Assembly: GCF_036850765.1 (NCBI RefSeq)
Contig: NC_089492.1
Span: 99,529,022 to 99,593,021 of the forward strand
Direction: 5' to 3'
DNA: 64,000 bases
DNA from: Saccopteryx bilineata
Taxonomy: Eukaryota > Chordata > Mammalia > Chiroptera > Emballonuridae
Of this stretch, positions 11,898 through 22,625 are shown in pieces (position 1 is the first letter of the stretch; each line of letters starts with the position of its first letter). The notes under the pieces were generated by a model. It searched no databases and was not told the origin of the DNA. It worked only from the letters and a program-made list of their open reading frames with translations. A program made the position numbers and the translations under genes.

Positions 11898-12087
11898 CAA
11901 TGGTCGGCAAACTGCGGCCCACGAGCCACATGCGGCTCTTCCACAAATACCACGTGCAAGCGCTACCTCGATAAGGAATGTACCTACCTACATAGTTTAA
12001 GTTTCAAAAATTTGGCTCACAAAAGAAATTTCAATCATTGTACTGTTGATATTTGGCTCTGTTGACTAATGAGTTTGCCGACCACTG
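11898..12087. mobile_element. Non-autonomous hAT element with perfect 8-bp TSD
   Basis: Terminal inverted repeats CAATGGTCGGCAAACTG and GAGTTTGCCGACCACTG bound a 190-bp element. GTTTAGAC at 11890-11897 is repeated exactly at 12088-12095. The interior has the GCGGCCCACGAGCCACATGC and GTACTGTTGATATTTGGCTC blocks and no coding capacity. Confidence 0.93.
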
Positions 12088-12099
12088 GTTTAGACCGTG

Positions 12100-12305
12100 G
12101 AAGCCAATACCAGACTGACTGGGTCCAAGACCAAGTTCTACTATTTCTATTGTTTGACCTTTTGGTCACTTAACCCTCTGACCCTTGGTTTACTCATCTG
12201 TAAACTGAGGATAGCAGTAGTAACATTTGCCTCATTGGGTCTCTGAGAATTGAGACTAATTATAAAGTTGAACAGTGTCTGGCATGTGGTCAGCACTTTA
12301 TGGGT
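12100..12305 (+). mobile_element. MIR SINE
   Basis: Sense-strand MIR landmarks: ACCAGACTGACTGGGTCCAA, GGTCACTTAACCCTCTGACC, TTACTCATCTGTAAACTGAG and CAGTGTCTGGCATGTGGTCA. Order and spacing match the MIR body and 3' part. Confidence 0.88.
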
Positions 12306-12415
12306 CCGTTATAATACCCCAGAATATGAAGCCTACTCTGATCCCCTCAGCTAAACTCCCATACTTCCCAAGCATTTCATTGACACCACAAGCAGCACTT
12401 ACACATGTGCCTGGT
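12306..12415 (+). mobile_element. L2 LINE fragment
   Basis: AGCCTACTCTGATCCCCTCA followed by TTGACACCACAAGCAGCACT resembles the L2 segment that lies downstream of the 11510-11889 piece. It may be the same L2 split by the hAT and MIR insertions. Confidence 0.45.
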
Positions 12416-12864
12416 TGTGCAGTTAGAATTCTTTGATGGCAATTGGGCAATTGTCAGAAACTCATTGGGGCAAAAGGGGGATTTTTATTGCAAGCATATG
12501 GGTGGATCTTATAGCACCCAAATGCAGTAGCCCCTCAGGGAGCCTTGGCATGGCAGCTGGAACTGCTGCTTGGGTAGCATTCTCTCTCAAAACATCCACT
12601 TAATTATTTCCTTTGTAGACCATAGCTTTAAAGTCATGGCTGAAATCCATTGCCCACAACTCTCGAGAGTACATGCCGCTGTCCAACATGGAAAGATGGA
12701 ATCTCTCTCTTGGTCTTTATTCAGAAGCTCTGACCAGCCTCTCTTGGGTAGAGGCAGGAGCAGGGGCAAGGGTCATGCTATACAGAATTATTGTTGGGGG
12801 TGCTCCACTATGGGCGAGGAAATGAATTTAGTATGATCCATGCCACAGACTGTAAGTTAGTCCC
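12416..12864. other. Unique non-coding stretch
   Basis: No supported gene or recognised repeat. The 88-codon frame at 12570-12836 has no known domain. Confidence 0.4.
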
Positions 12865-13492
12865 CAAAATTTGTTTCCCCATCATTCTTAGTTATAAAAC
12901 TTCCAGTGTTTGCTGCTTAAATAAAGACTACATTTCCCAACCTCCCTTGCAGCTGGATATGACCATGTGACTAAGTTCTGGCCATATGACTAAGTTCATT
13001 AAAGGGTAGGGATTATACTTTTTTTTTTTCTTCTCTTTCCTAGAAGCTGGACTCTGGAGCCAGACTGAGTTGAAATCCCGGCCTTGCCACCTAGTTGTGT
13101 GACACTGAGCAACTTACTAAAATCTTTTGGCCACAGTTTTCTTAGCAATAAAATGAGAGTAAAAATAATATTGCTTTAATAGGGCTATTGAAGAGTGATT
13201 AGAATGGTTTCTGGCACACACCGTGTGTTCCATAAAGTATATCTCTGGTGAAAAAGATGGCGATGATGATGAAGAAGAGGATGGCTTCGTTAGAGCTCCA
13301 GTGCCATGTTGGGTGAAGAGGTAGAGCCATCTATTAAGGATGGCCTGGACCTTAATGGTTGTTGAGCCAAAACCAGCCTGACTGCTTGCTTCCTGACTTT
13401 GTTTATGAAAGAGAAAAATAAACTTCCACCTTGGTTAAGCCACCATTACTTGGGATTTTCAGTTACTTGCAGCCTAACCTGATCCTAAATGA
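12865..13492 (+). mobile_element. MLT1-like LTR repeat carrying an inserted MIR
   Basis: The left part has CCTCCCTTGCAGCTGGATAT and CATGTGACTAAGTTCTGGCC. The right part ends GAGAAAAATAAACTTCCACC, TTAAGCCACC and TTACTTGCAGCCTAACCTGA. These are the landmarks of a recurrent ancient mammalian LTR-like family, assigned to MLT1-type MaLR from memory. A sense MIR (about 13043-13250) splits it. Related copies lie at 26285, 28215, 54965 and 56560. Confidence 0.6.
13043..13250 (+). mobile_element. MIR SINE nested in the MLT1-like repeat
   Basis: GGACTCTGGAGCCAGACTGA, GCCACCTAGTTGTGTGACAC, GCAACTTACTAAAATC and TGGTTTCTGGCACACACCGT follow in MIR order. Its position inside another old repeat gives relative age only if the nesting is true. 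Confidence 0.87.
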
Positions 13493-13657
13493 TACAAGAC
13501 CTTGTAGGTTCAGCATACACTCCTGTCCACTGCATCCTGTTGTAGTCCCTTGAAAATATGTCTACTTGTACCGACTTAGGATTTACATTCCTTAAATACA
13601 GGATAGCTTTCCACACTATCTTTGTGTCTTTTATAATCCTTAAAAAAAAATCTTGCT

Positions 13658-14047
13658 GGCCCTGGCCGGTTGGCTCAGCGGTAGAGCGTCAGCCTGGCGT
13701 GCGGGGGACCCGGGTTCGATTCCCAGCCAGGGCACATAAGAGAAGCGCCCATTTGCTTCTCCACCTCCCTCCCTCCTTCCTCTCTGTCTCTCTCTTCCCC
13801 TCCCGCAGCCAAGGCTCCATTGGAGCAAAGATGGCCCGGGTGCTGGGGATGGCTCCTTGGCCTTTGCCCCAGGCGCTAGAGTGGCTCTGGTCGCGGCAGA
13901 GCGACCCCCCAGAGGGGCAGAGCATTGCCCCCTGGTGGGCAGAGCGTCGCCCCTGGTGGGCGTGCTGGGTGGATCCTGGTCGGGCGCATGCTGGAGTCTG
14001 TCTGACTGTCTCTCCCATTTCCAGGTTCAGAAAAATACAAAAAAAAA
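13658..14047 (+). mobile_element. Ves-type SINE, full length
   Basis: tRNA-like head with an A box (TTGGCTCAGCGGTAGAGCG) and a B box (GGGTTCGATTC), CT-rich linker, then a long body with GATGGCCCGGGTGCTGGGG and CGGGCGCATGCTGGAGTCTG. It ends in an A-rich tail. TCTTGCT preceded by A-rich sequence at 13645-13657 recurs at 14048-14062, giving the TSD. The body holds two CTCF-like cores at about 13926-13940 and 13948-13961. Confidence 0.95.
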
Positions 14048-14197
14048 AAAAAAAATCTTGCTCACAGTAAAGGCTCAGTAAGTAAATGTTGAATAAATGG
14101 AAGAATGATACTAAAAATTATTGTTCTGGTTAGGCAGACACTATCCCTGTTCTGAAACACCCGAAGGATCCTTTGTGTTGGCAGGCTGCAGAAAATT

Positions 14198-14445
14198 GGT
14201 GATAATACTAGAACAATGTTTATGCAGCACCATGCTTGATGTTCTAAGCACTTCAAGTGCATTATATTTAACCTTTATGGCAACCCTATGAAATAAATCC
14301 TCTCATCAGCTTCATTTTACAAATAAGGAAACTGGGCTTTAGAGAGATGGAGGTTAAGGTCTTAGATCCAGCCAATAGAGTCAGGACTCACATCAGACAG
14401 TCTGACTCCAGAGCCCAGGATCTGAACAGTTTTGCTATGAGACTT
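14198..14445 (-). mobile_element. MIR SINE
   Basis: Antisense MIR: GATGTTCTAAGCACTTCAAG, ATGGCAACCCTATGAAATAA, TTCATTTTACAAATAAGGAA and CAGTCTGACTCCAGAGCCCA. The full core and both flanks are present. Confidence 0.9.
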
Positions 14446-15203
14446 TCTCCAGGGGTTTTCTCCTGTGAGCCCTTCAGAAAGGAGATTGAGATCACAGAGG
14501 ACCTGTTCGGACCAGCGAGAACATGTCACTTCAGACAGACCCTGCTTCTCTTTCTACTCTGGAGGTTTGTCTGAAGGGCCGAGCATCAGGGAGACTGGCG
14601 GGGAAATGTCAGGGTTTTTCTGCGGTTGGTGGGATGAAGAGCCACAGAGGCCTAGACCACTTGGACCAACCCAATCTCCGCAGTACTGCTATTTTTGTGG
14701 GCGTGACCAGTTGTCTTGGTCTCACTCCTACCTGCCGGTTAAACGCCTGGTGTTCTAGTCGGGCCCTTTCTTATAATCTCAGCAAGAAAGGCTTCATTTT
14801 GAAAGATGAACAAAACGAAAAGCTTAGTTCTTCAAATGAAAATTTTATGGTGAGATTTTAGGCAACAAAGATTTTGGGATTGGGGAGCTTCCTGCTGCCT
14901 CTCAAATCACTGTTGTCTACTTCTCTCTCTTCTCCCTCTCCTTCCCCTCCTTCTTTCCCTTACCCTTTTCCTCTTTCTCTCCTCCTCCTTTTTCTTCTTC
15001 CTTTTTTTCTTTTTAAACCATTTTGCATGTACCTCTCTTTCTCCCTTCCTGCGTGTCCTTTACGGGCCACTTCCAGTCCCCTGGTCCAGGAAGCATTCTC
15101 TGGTCTTCTCACACACACTGGCCATCTCTGTCACCTGGCCATCCTGTCGCTCTGGTCATCCCTGGCTCAGGGATCTCGTGACATTTACAGCCTGGGCTGC
15201 ATG
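14446..15203. other. Unique non-coding stretch with pyrimidine-rich patch
   Basis: No supported gene. A CT-rich tract occupies about 14918-15015. The frames at 14465-14861 overlap in three registers and are not credible. Confidence 0.4.
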
Positions 15204-15211
15204 CTTTAGAA

Positions 15212-15597
15212 CAGGGGTCTCAAACTCAACTCAGCATGTGGGCCACAGAGCAAGATCACAGCCGTTCGGCGGGCCGCACTAGGTCTACAAAAGGCAACTG
15301 TTAGGCAACACTTTTCTCACTGCAGTTGAAAACAAAAAAAATCAGTACAACAAGCACAATCGTACATGCAGTTTACTCAGTGTCACAAAACGACCAGAAA
15401 CTGTAGTTCGCATCACAACTGCTGTTAACTAAGCTAATATCTAGCTAGGATGCTAGAGAAATGAAAAATACAAGTTGGCCCCTAGGCTTACTTAATTTTA
15501 TCCAAAATATTTTGAACTTCATGGATTAGTCTGCGGGCCGCACAAAATTGTTCGGCGGGCCGCATGTGGCCCGCAGGCCGCGAGTTTGAGACCCCTG
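15212..15597. mobile_element. Non-autonomous hAT element with perfect 8-bp TSD
   Basis: Inverted termini CAGGGGTCTCAAACTC and GAGTTTGAGACCCCTG. CTTTAGAA at 15204-15211 is repeated exactly at 15598-15605. The subterminal GTTCGGCGGGCCGCA motif is present near both ends. There is no transposase. Confidence 0.95.
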
Positions 15598-15605
15598 CTT
15601 TAGAA

Positions 15606-16765
15606 CCTCTTCCTGTACTGGGCTGACTCTCCAGATGCTTCTTATGTCTTTGGTTTGGTTAAACTGTTTGTTGTCAGAGGACCAGGGCCATATTGAATTG
15701 CGGGGGTTGCTGTGCAGGAGTTCCTACGTTGGAAAGTCATTTTGGCCTCCATGACTTCTTAAGGCTCTTTCTGCCCTAAGATTTAAAGATTCCCTGCTCT
15801 TTCTCTCATTTCCCCCAAGGTTCCTGGTGCAGTGCTGGGAAAGACAGATGCTAAGGAAGGATTTATTGAGCTAAGCCTGCCTCTTTTTGGAAGCAAGTGT
15901 GAAGAGCCATTGAGACTATGGTAGGAAAGCTCTCCTATTTCCAAAGATCTCTCAACAAGGAGGCCAAGTGCTTTCAGGGTTTGGCGACAGGCACTTTTTT
16001 GAGGCCACTAGGTTGTCTGTTCTTGCCTGTGCTGTAATGGACACTCTGGCGCCTCCTCTGGCCTGGTCAGCACTGATGCTCTTCTGGTCCAGTGTCTGGG
16101 CTGGAAACCACAGCTGGCCCTTCCTTAAATGACTCAACATCTAACTTGGACTCAGCTCCAGCTGGCTCCAGGCAGCCAGTCTCACAGGACCAGGCCAGGA
16201 CCACAGAGTTCCCAGCTTTTCTCAGAAAGATCCTGCTGCAGACAGGGGGAACGCCATGCCAGAAATTCTGCAAAATGCAAGCGCAAGCACTTTCAGGCCA
16301 TGGCTTTGTGTCTCCTGTCCCCATGGTCTCTTTCCACCAAACTCCATGATGCCCAGATAGAACACACGTTCCTCCCTGTGAACAGGGGATTCAGATCTAT
16401 GGCCACCAGGAAACGACTTAGCATATAGTTGGGAGAGGAAGGCAGAGTCCTTGGGGTTGGAGCCACAGCAGAGCTTCCTGCCCCTCTGGAGCCTGGACCT
16501 CTGGCCCCAGCAGCCCTAGAAAATGTGGCCTCTCCAGGAGCCCATTCTAGGTGAAGCAAGAGGAGGTATTTGGACCTGGGTTTGGGTTTGCATTGTGACC
16601 TGGTGTGCAAAGACCCTTTGGCACCTTAGGATATGATACCCCTGTTCCCAGCATTCAACTCAGGACCTCTCTACCTGCTTTTCTCCTTCCCCAGCTCTCT
16701 GGTCCATAAGATAAAATGAATAGAGTTGGTACCGAAGACACAGGTAGAAACAACAATGACCTTTT
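15606..16765. other. Unique non-coding stretch
   Basis: No supported gene or repeat. Antisense-overlapping frames of 85-105 codons at 16067-16610 appear on both strands and are judged chance. Confidence 0.4.
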
Positions 16766-17083
16766 TCTACACATTTGCTTGAGACCCCATGGCCTTTGCA
16801 TGTTGTCAAACCTGCGTTATTCCTCCCTGGGCACATTGAATCCTGCCTGGAATGTCCTTGATGCCTTCACCACTTTCACATCCTCCTCATCCTTCAGGGT
16901 GTGGTCCAATCTTGCCTTCACCACCTGCCTTCCCCACCCTGGAGTCCTCGGGGGTCTCCTTCTCTCCTTTGAGCTCTTAACTCTTGGCATCTGCACCACT
17001 CTTGTGTGGCATTAGTCCACATTCATCACTGTGATATTGTTTATTGTCTCATGTAGCTAGGAAGTGTTTTGTGCATTCATTTC
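16766..17083 (+). mobile_element. L2 LINE fragment
   Basis: CATGGCCTTTGCATGTTGTC, ATCCTGCCTGGAATGTCCTT, ATCCTTCAGGGTGTGGTCC and GTGATATTGTTTATTGTCTC follow the L2 3' region in order. The L1 at 17096 inserted at its right edge. Confidence 0.75.
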
Positions 17084-17752
17084 CCATCCACTTTCTTTTT
17101 TTTATTTTAAATTTTCTTTTGAAATTAAATTTAATGGGGTGACATTGATTCATAAGAATACATAGGTTTCAGGTGAACATCTCTATACTATTTGAAATGT
17201 TGATTGTGTGGTATGCCCATTGCCCAAAGTCAAATTGTTTTCTGTCACTGTATATTTGTCCCTCTTTACTCCCTCCCCCCCAACCACTTCCCCCAGGTAA
17301 CCATTTCACTTTTATCAATGCCCATGAGTCTCAGTTTTATAGTATCTCACCTATGTGTGAAATTATATAGTTCTTAGCTTTTTTTGATTTACTTATTTCA
17401 TTTAGTATAATGTTCTCAAGTCCATCAGTGTTGTCATAAATGGCAATATGTCACCATTTTTTACGGCTGCGTAGTATTCCATTGTATATATGGAATACTT
17501 TGTATATATGGAATACACATCTTCTTTATCTAACCCTCTATCGAGGGGTACTTTGGTTTTTCCATGTCTTGGCCACTGTGAACAATGCTGCTATGAACAC
17601 GGGGCTGCATGTGTCTTTACGTACCAATGTTTTTGAGTTTTTGGATAGATACCCAGTAGAGGGATTGCTAGGTCATGTGGTAGTTCTATTCTTAATTTTT
17701 TGAGGAACCACCATACTTTCTTCCATAATGGCTGTATCAGTTTACATTCCCA

Positions 17753-18052
17753 CTAGTAGTGAATGAGGGTTCCTTTGTCTCCACAGCCTCTCCAACACTC
17801 TTTATTACCTGTCTTGTTGACAGCAGCCAATCTAACAGGTATGAGGTGGTATCTCATTGTAGTTTTGATTTGCGTTTCTCTAATAGCTAGTGAAGATGAG
17901 CATCTTTTCATATGTCTGTTAGCCATTTGTATGTCTTCTTGGGTGATGTGTCTGTTCATGTCCTCTTCCCATTTTTTGATTGGGTTGCTTGCTTGTTTAA
18001 TGTTGAGTGTTGAGTTTTTGAGTTCTTTATATATTTTGGATATTAATCCCAT
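17753..18052 (-). pseudogene. L1 ORF2 C-terminal segment
   Basis: An open stretch of about 100 residues with the typical L1 C-terminal run ending [17 protein letters not shown], where a stop replaces the tryptophan usually next. It includes a basic [23 protein letters not shown] run (here RETQ) found in L1 ORF2p. Sequence downstream towards 17.5 kb continues L1-like but broken. Confidence 0.88.
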
Positions 18053-19603
18053 ATTGGAGCTGTTGCTTGTGAGTATCAGTTCCCATTTGATTGGCTGCCT
18101 TTTTGTTCTGTTCTTGGTTTCTTTTGCTGTGCAGAAGCTTTTTAGTTTGATATAGTCCTATTCATTTATTGTTTCCTTTACTTCTCTTGCCTTTGGGGTC
18201 AAATTCATAAAATGCTCTCTATGGCCAAGGTACATAAGTTTAGTACTTATGTATTCTTCTATGTAATTTATTGTTTCAGATCTTATATTTAGGTCTGAAT
18301 ATAAGGGGGACAACTGTCATCAAGTTTCATTCTTTTGTATGTGGCTTTCCAATTTTCTCAGCACCATTTATTGAAGAGGTTTTCTTTTCTCCATTGTATG
18401 TTTTTGGCTCTTTTGTCAAATATTATTTGTCCATATATATTTGGCTTTATTTCTGGGCTCTTAATTCTGTTGAATTGGTCTATATGTCTGTTTTTCTGCT
18501 AATACCATGCTGTTTTGATTATCATGGCTCTATAGTATAATTTGAAGTCAGGCAGTGTGATACCTCTAGCGCCATTCTTTTTCTCAATATTGCTTTGGTT
18601 ATTTGGGGTCTTTTATAGTTCCATACAAATCTGGTGATTTTTTGTTCTATTTCTTTAAAAAATGACATTGGGATTTTAATGGGGATTGCACTAAATTTCA
18701 ATCCATGAGTATGAAATATTTTTCTATTTTATTGTGCCTTTTAAAATTTCTTTTCATAATGTTTTGTAGTTTTCAGTATATAGGTCCTTCACATCCTTTG
18801 TTAAGTTTATTCCTAGGTATTTTATTTTCTTGTTGTTGCAACTGTAAAAGAAATTGTTCTATTGAATTCATTTTCTGAAATTTCATTGTTGATGTATAGG
18901 AAAGCAGTAGACTTCTGTATATTGATTTTGTATCCTGTGACTTTACTGCATTTGTTTATTGTTTCTAATAGTTTTTGGTGGAGTCTTTGGGGTTTTTTAT
19001 ATATAGGATCATGTCACCTGCAAAAAATGAGACCTTTATTTATTCTTTCTTGATATGGATGCCTTTTATTTCTTTCTCTTGCCTGATTACTCTGGCTAAG
19101 ACTTCCAGAACTGTGTTGAATTAGAGTGGAGAAACTGGTCATCCTTGTCGTATTCCTGATTTTAGAGGAAAAGCTCTCAGTTTTTCACCATTTAGTGTGA
19201 TATTGGCAGATGATTTATCATACATGGCCTTTCTTATGTTGAGGTACTTCTATACCCATTTCATTGAGTGTTTTCAACCTAAATGGATGTTGTATCTTAT
19301 TGAATGTTTTTTCTGCATCTACTGAGAGAATCATATAATATTTTGTTGTTGATGTGGTGTATTACATTGATTGATTTGCGTATGTTTAACCATCCTTGTG
19401 CTCTTGGAATGAATACCATTTGATTGTGATGTATTATTTTTTTAATGTATTGTTGTATTCAATTTGATAGTATTTTGTTTAGATTTTTGCATCTGTATTC
19501 GTTACACTATTGATCTGTAGTTTTCTTTTTTTGGATTGTCTTTGCCAGGTTTTGGTATCAGGGTTATGTTGGCCTTATAAAATGTGTTAGGGAGTATTGC
19601 TTC
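18053..19603 (-). pseudogene. L1 ORF2 reverse-transcriptase to linker region, broken
   Basis: No long open frame survives. The antisense of the F/YADD catalytic region can be placed near 19005-19025 by its AGGATCATGTCACCTGCAAA context. The order of blocks is that of L1 ORF2p, with many stops. Confidence 0.75.
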
Positions 19604-20217
19604 TTATTTCCTTATTTGGAAAACTTTGAGAAGGATAGGTACCAAATCTTTGAATGTTTGATAGAATTCACCAGTGTAGCCATCTGGGCCTGGACTTTTA
19701 TTTCGGGGGAGGCTTTTGATAGTTGTTTCTATTTCCTCCCTGCTTATAGGTCTATTTAGGTTTTCCACTTCTTTAAGACTCAGGCTAGGACTATTGCATA
19801 GTTCTAGGAATTTATGCATTCCTTCTAGATTGTTGAATTTGGTGGCATATAATCTTTCATAGTATTTTAGTATGATGTCTGTGGTAATTTCTCCTTTCAT
19901 TTGAATTTTGTTTATATGACTCCTTTCTCTTTTTCCCTGGTGAGTCTAGCCAGGGGTTCATCAATTTTATTGATCTTTTCAAAGAACCAACTCTTTGTTG
20001 TATTAATTTTTTCTATAGCTTTTTGTTGTTGTTGTTCTGTTTCATTTAGTTCTGCTCTAATTTTGACTATTTCCTTTCTTCTGCTGAATTTGGATTGCCT
20101 TTGTTCTTCTTTTTCTAGTTCTTTCAGATGTGATGTTAAGTTGTTTAGTTGTGATCTCTCTTGTGTCTTTCTATAAGCCTGTTTTGATATAAACTTCTCT
20201 ATTATTACTGCTTTCAC
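19604..20217 (-). pseudogene. L1 ORF2 linker and RT start
   Basis: Two adjacent open pieces (20217-19912 and 19900-19604). The first carries the charged [19 protein letters not shown] segment and RLTREKEK. The second carries ISREEIETTIKSLPRNKSPG followed by PDGYTGEFYQ, the classic opening of the L1 reverse transcriptase. They are in different frames, so a frameshift lies at about 19901-19911. Confidence 0.9.
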
Positions 20218-20234
20218 TGCAACCCAGAAGTTTT

Positions 20235-20579
20235 CTTTTTCTTTTCTTTTTTTTAAATATAGAGACAGAGATAGAGAGTCAGAGAGAGGGATAGATAGGG
20301 ACAGACAGACAGGAACAGAGAGAGATGAGAAGCATCAATCATCAATTTTTTGTTTTGACACCTTAGTTCATCGATTGCTTTCTCATACGTGCCTTGACCG
20401 TGGGCCTTCAGCAGACAGAGTGACCCCTTGCTTGAGCCAGCGACTTTGGGTCCAAGCTGGTTAGCTTTTGCTTGAATCAGATGAGCCCACGCTCAAGCTA
20501 GTGACCTCGGGGTCTCGAACCTGGGTCCTCTGCATCCCAGTCTGATGCTCTATCCACTGTGCCACCGCCTGGTCAGGCT
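20235..20579 (-). mobile_element. tRNA-derived long SINE nested in L1
   Basis: Minus-strand head CCTGACCAGGCGGTGGCACA with an A box, a B box (GGTTCGAGACC), then TGATGCTTCTCATCTCTCTC-type body and a T-rich plus-strand end. GCAACCCAGAAGTTTT (20219-20234) and GCATCCCAGAAGTTTT (20580-20595) are the TSD with one mismatch. It interrupts ORF2 between endonuclease and RT. Confidence 0.93.
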
Positions 20580-20664
20580 GCATCCCAGAAGTTTTAATAT
20601 ATTGTGTTGTCATTCTCATTTGTCTGTATATATCTTTTGATCTCTGGTTTTATTTCTTCTTGAC

Positions 20665-20925
20665 TCAGTTGTTTTTTAGAAGTATGTTGTTTAATTTCCA
20701 TATTTTAGTGGGTTTTTTTACTTCCTTTTTGTAGTTGAATTCTAATGTCACAACCTTATGGTCAGAGAATATGCTTGGTATAATTTCAATCTTCTTAAAT
20801 TTGTTGATGTTAGTTTTGTGGCCCAGCATATAGTCTATCCTTGAGAATGTTCCTTGCACACCGCAAAAAAATGTATACACTGATGTTCTGAGATAAAATA
20901 TTATGTAAATGATGATTATGTCCAT
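20665..20925 (-). pseudogene. L1 ORF2 endonuclease C-terminal segment
   Basis: Open stretch with FSRIDYMLGHKTNINKFKK and IIPSIFSDHKVVTLEFNY, corresponding to the last endonuclease motifs of L1 ORF2p. The catalytic SDH motif is present. Upstream, at about 21120-20980, a LNIYALNQGAPKYI-like and GDLNTPL-like stretch follows in broken form. Confidence 0.9.
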
Positions 20926-21334
20926 TTGGTCTAGTGTGTCATTTATGGCAGATATTTCTTTATTGATTTTCTATTTGATCTATCTATAGCCATCAATGGT
21001 GTGTTGAGATCTCCAACTATAACTGCATTTTTGTCTTTTTCTATTTTTAGATCTGCTAGTAGATGGTATATATATTTTGGTGCTCCCTGATTCAGTGCAT
21101 ATATATTAAGAAGTGTTATATCTTTCCTCTATTTCTTTCTTTTTTTAAACTATGTATTTCAGTTTTGGTTTTTTCATGGGTGGTTACCATTAGGTTATTG
21201 AGAAAAGAAGTTTCATATATATAATAGTTCTTTGTCTAGTGAGGGCTTCTACGCTCCATCCTCTTGCTACCTTAGACCTTTGCCTCTCCCTTTTTATTAT
21301 ATTTTTGTCACAGATTATCTTTGTTTGAAATGTA

Positions 21335-21675
21335 CCTTTTTTTTTTTTTTTTACAGAGACAAAGAGAGAGTCAGAGAGAGGGATAGATAGGGACAGACAG
21401 ACAGGAACAGAGAGAGAGATGAGAAGCATCAATCATCAGTTTTTTGTTGCAACACCTTAGTAGTTCATTGATTGCTTTCTCATATGTGCCTTGACCGTGG
21501 GCCTTCATCAGACTGAGTAACCCCTTGCTCAAGCCAGAGACCTTGAGTCCAAACTGGTGAACTTTTGCTCAAACCAGATGAACCCATGCTTAAGCTGGTG
21601 ACCTCGGGGTCTTGAACCTGGGTCCTCCGCATCTCAGTCCAATGCTCTATCCATTGCGCAGCCACCTGGTTAGGC
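21335..21675 (-). mobile_element. tRNA-derived long SINE nested in L1
   Basis: Same family and orientation as 20235-20579: head CCTAACCAGGTGGCTGCGCA, B box (GGTTCAAGACC), CTTGAGCAAGGGGTTACTC and a plus-strand T run at its left end. The TSD is probably TGTACCTTTTTT / TGTAACCTTTTAC, imperfect. It lies in the L1 inter-ORF region. Confidence 0.88.
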
Positions 21676-21679
21676 TAGA

Positions 21680-22625
21680 CTGTAACCTTTTACTTGTACA
21701 TTTGTTCTTTGTATCTGGTAGACTAACCCCCTTGAGTATTTCCTGCCCTGAGGGTTTTCTGGTGATAAATTCCCTCAGCTTCTGTATATCCGGAAAAGTT
21801 TTTACTTCTCCTTCATATGTAAAGGACAACTTTGCTGGATATAGTATTCTGGTCTGGTAATTCCTTTCTTTCAGTATTTTGAAAGTTTGGATCCATTCTC
21901 TTCTGGCCTGTAGAATTTCTGCTGAGAAACCTGATGATAACTTGATGGACCTTCCTTTATATATTAAGTTTTTTTTTTCCCTAGCTGCCTTGAGGATTCT
22001 TTCTTTGTCATAGATTTTTGACAATTTTATTACAATATGCCTTGGAGATGGCCTGTTTGGGTTGAGGTAACTATGTGTTCTATTGGCTTCTTGGATTCTA
22101 GGATCTAACTCTTTCCATAGACTTGAGAAGTTCTCATCAATTATTTGTTTGAATAGACTCTCCATTCTCTTCTCCCTCTCTTCTTCTTCTAAAATAGCCA
22201 TTATTCTTTTATTGCTCTTTCTGATGGAGTCAGACAATTCTTGTAGAGCTCTCTCATTTCATTTTTATTCTTGAGTCTCTCACTTCTTCCCTCTGCAGCA
22301 TCTCTAGTTGCCTGTCTTCAATGTCACTGATTCTCTCCTCTGTCTGGCTTGTTCTATTATCTAAACTTGCTAGCTCATATTTCAATTCATGTATTGTGTT
22401 CTTCATCTCTGTTTTTAAAGATTCGATCTCCTTGGTATGGTATTTGTTTTGTTTTCTGAGCTTATTAAGTTGCCTATCAGTGTTTTCTTACATCTTGTTG
22501 AGTATTTTCAGAACTTCAATTTTGAATTCTCTATCGTATAATTCCAAGGTTTCCATGTGATTGAGATTGCTTTCTGGAGAATTTTTATTTTCTTTCTGAA
22601 CTGCATCTCTTTCTTGGGTAGTCAT
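21680..22625 (-). pseudogene. L1 ORF1 pseudogene
   Basis: Starts at an ATG near 22625 (MTTQERDAVQKEN...) and would encode about 315 residues, close to normal for ORF1p. The N-terminal third is coiled-coil (runs such as KEIESLKTEMKNTIHELKYE). An RRM-type core and C-terminal domain follow, including KAAREKKNLIYKGRSIKLS and QILYPAKL-like (here RILYPAKLSF). A stop in the coiled coil (about 22490) and a frameshift near 22240 break it. It would have acted as an RNA-binding trimer in L1 RNPs. Confidence 0.9.

Noticed and set aside
13658..13732. Possible tRNA gene (A and B boxes)
   Set aside because: The head is part of a complete Ves SINE with TSD and A tail. The same applies to the other SINE heads.
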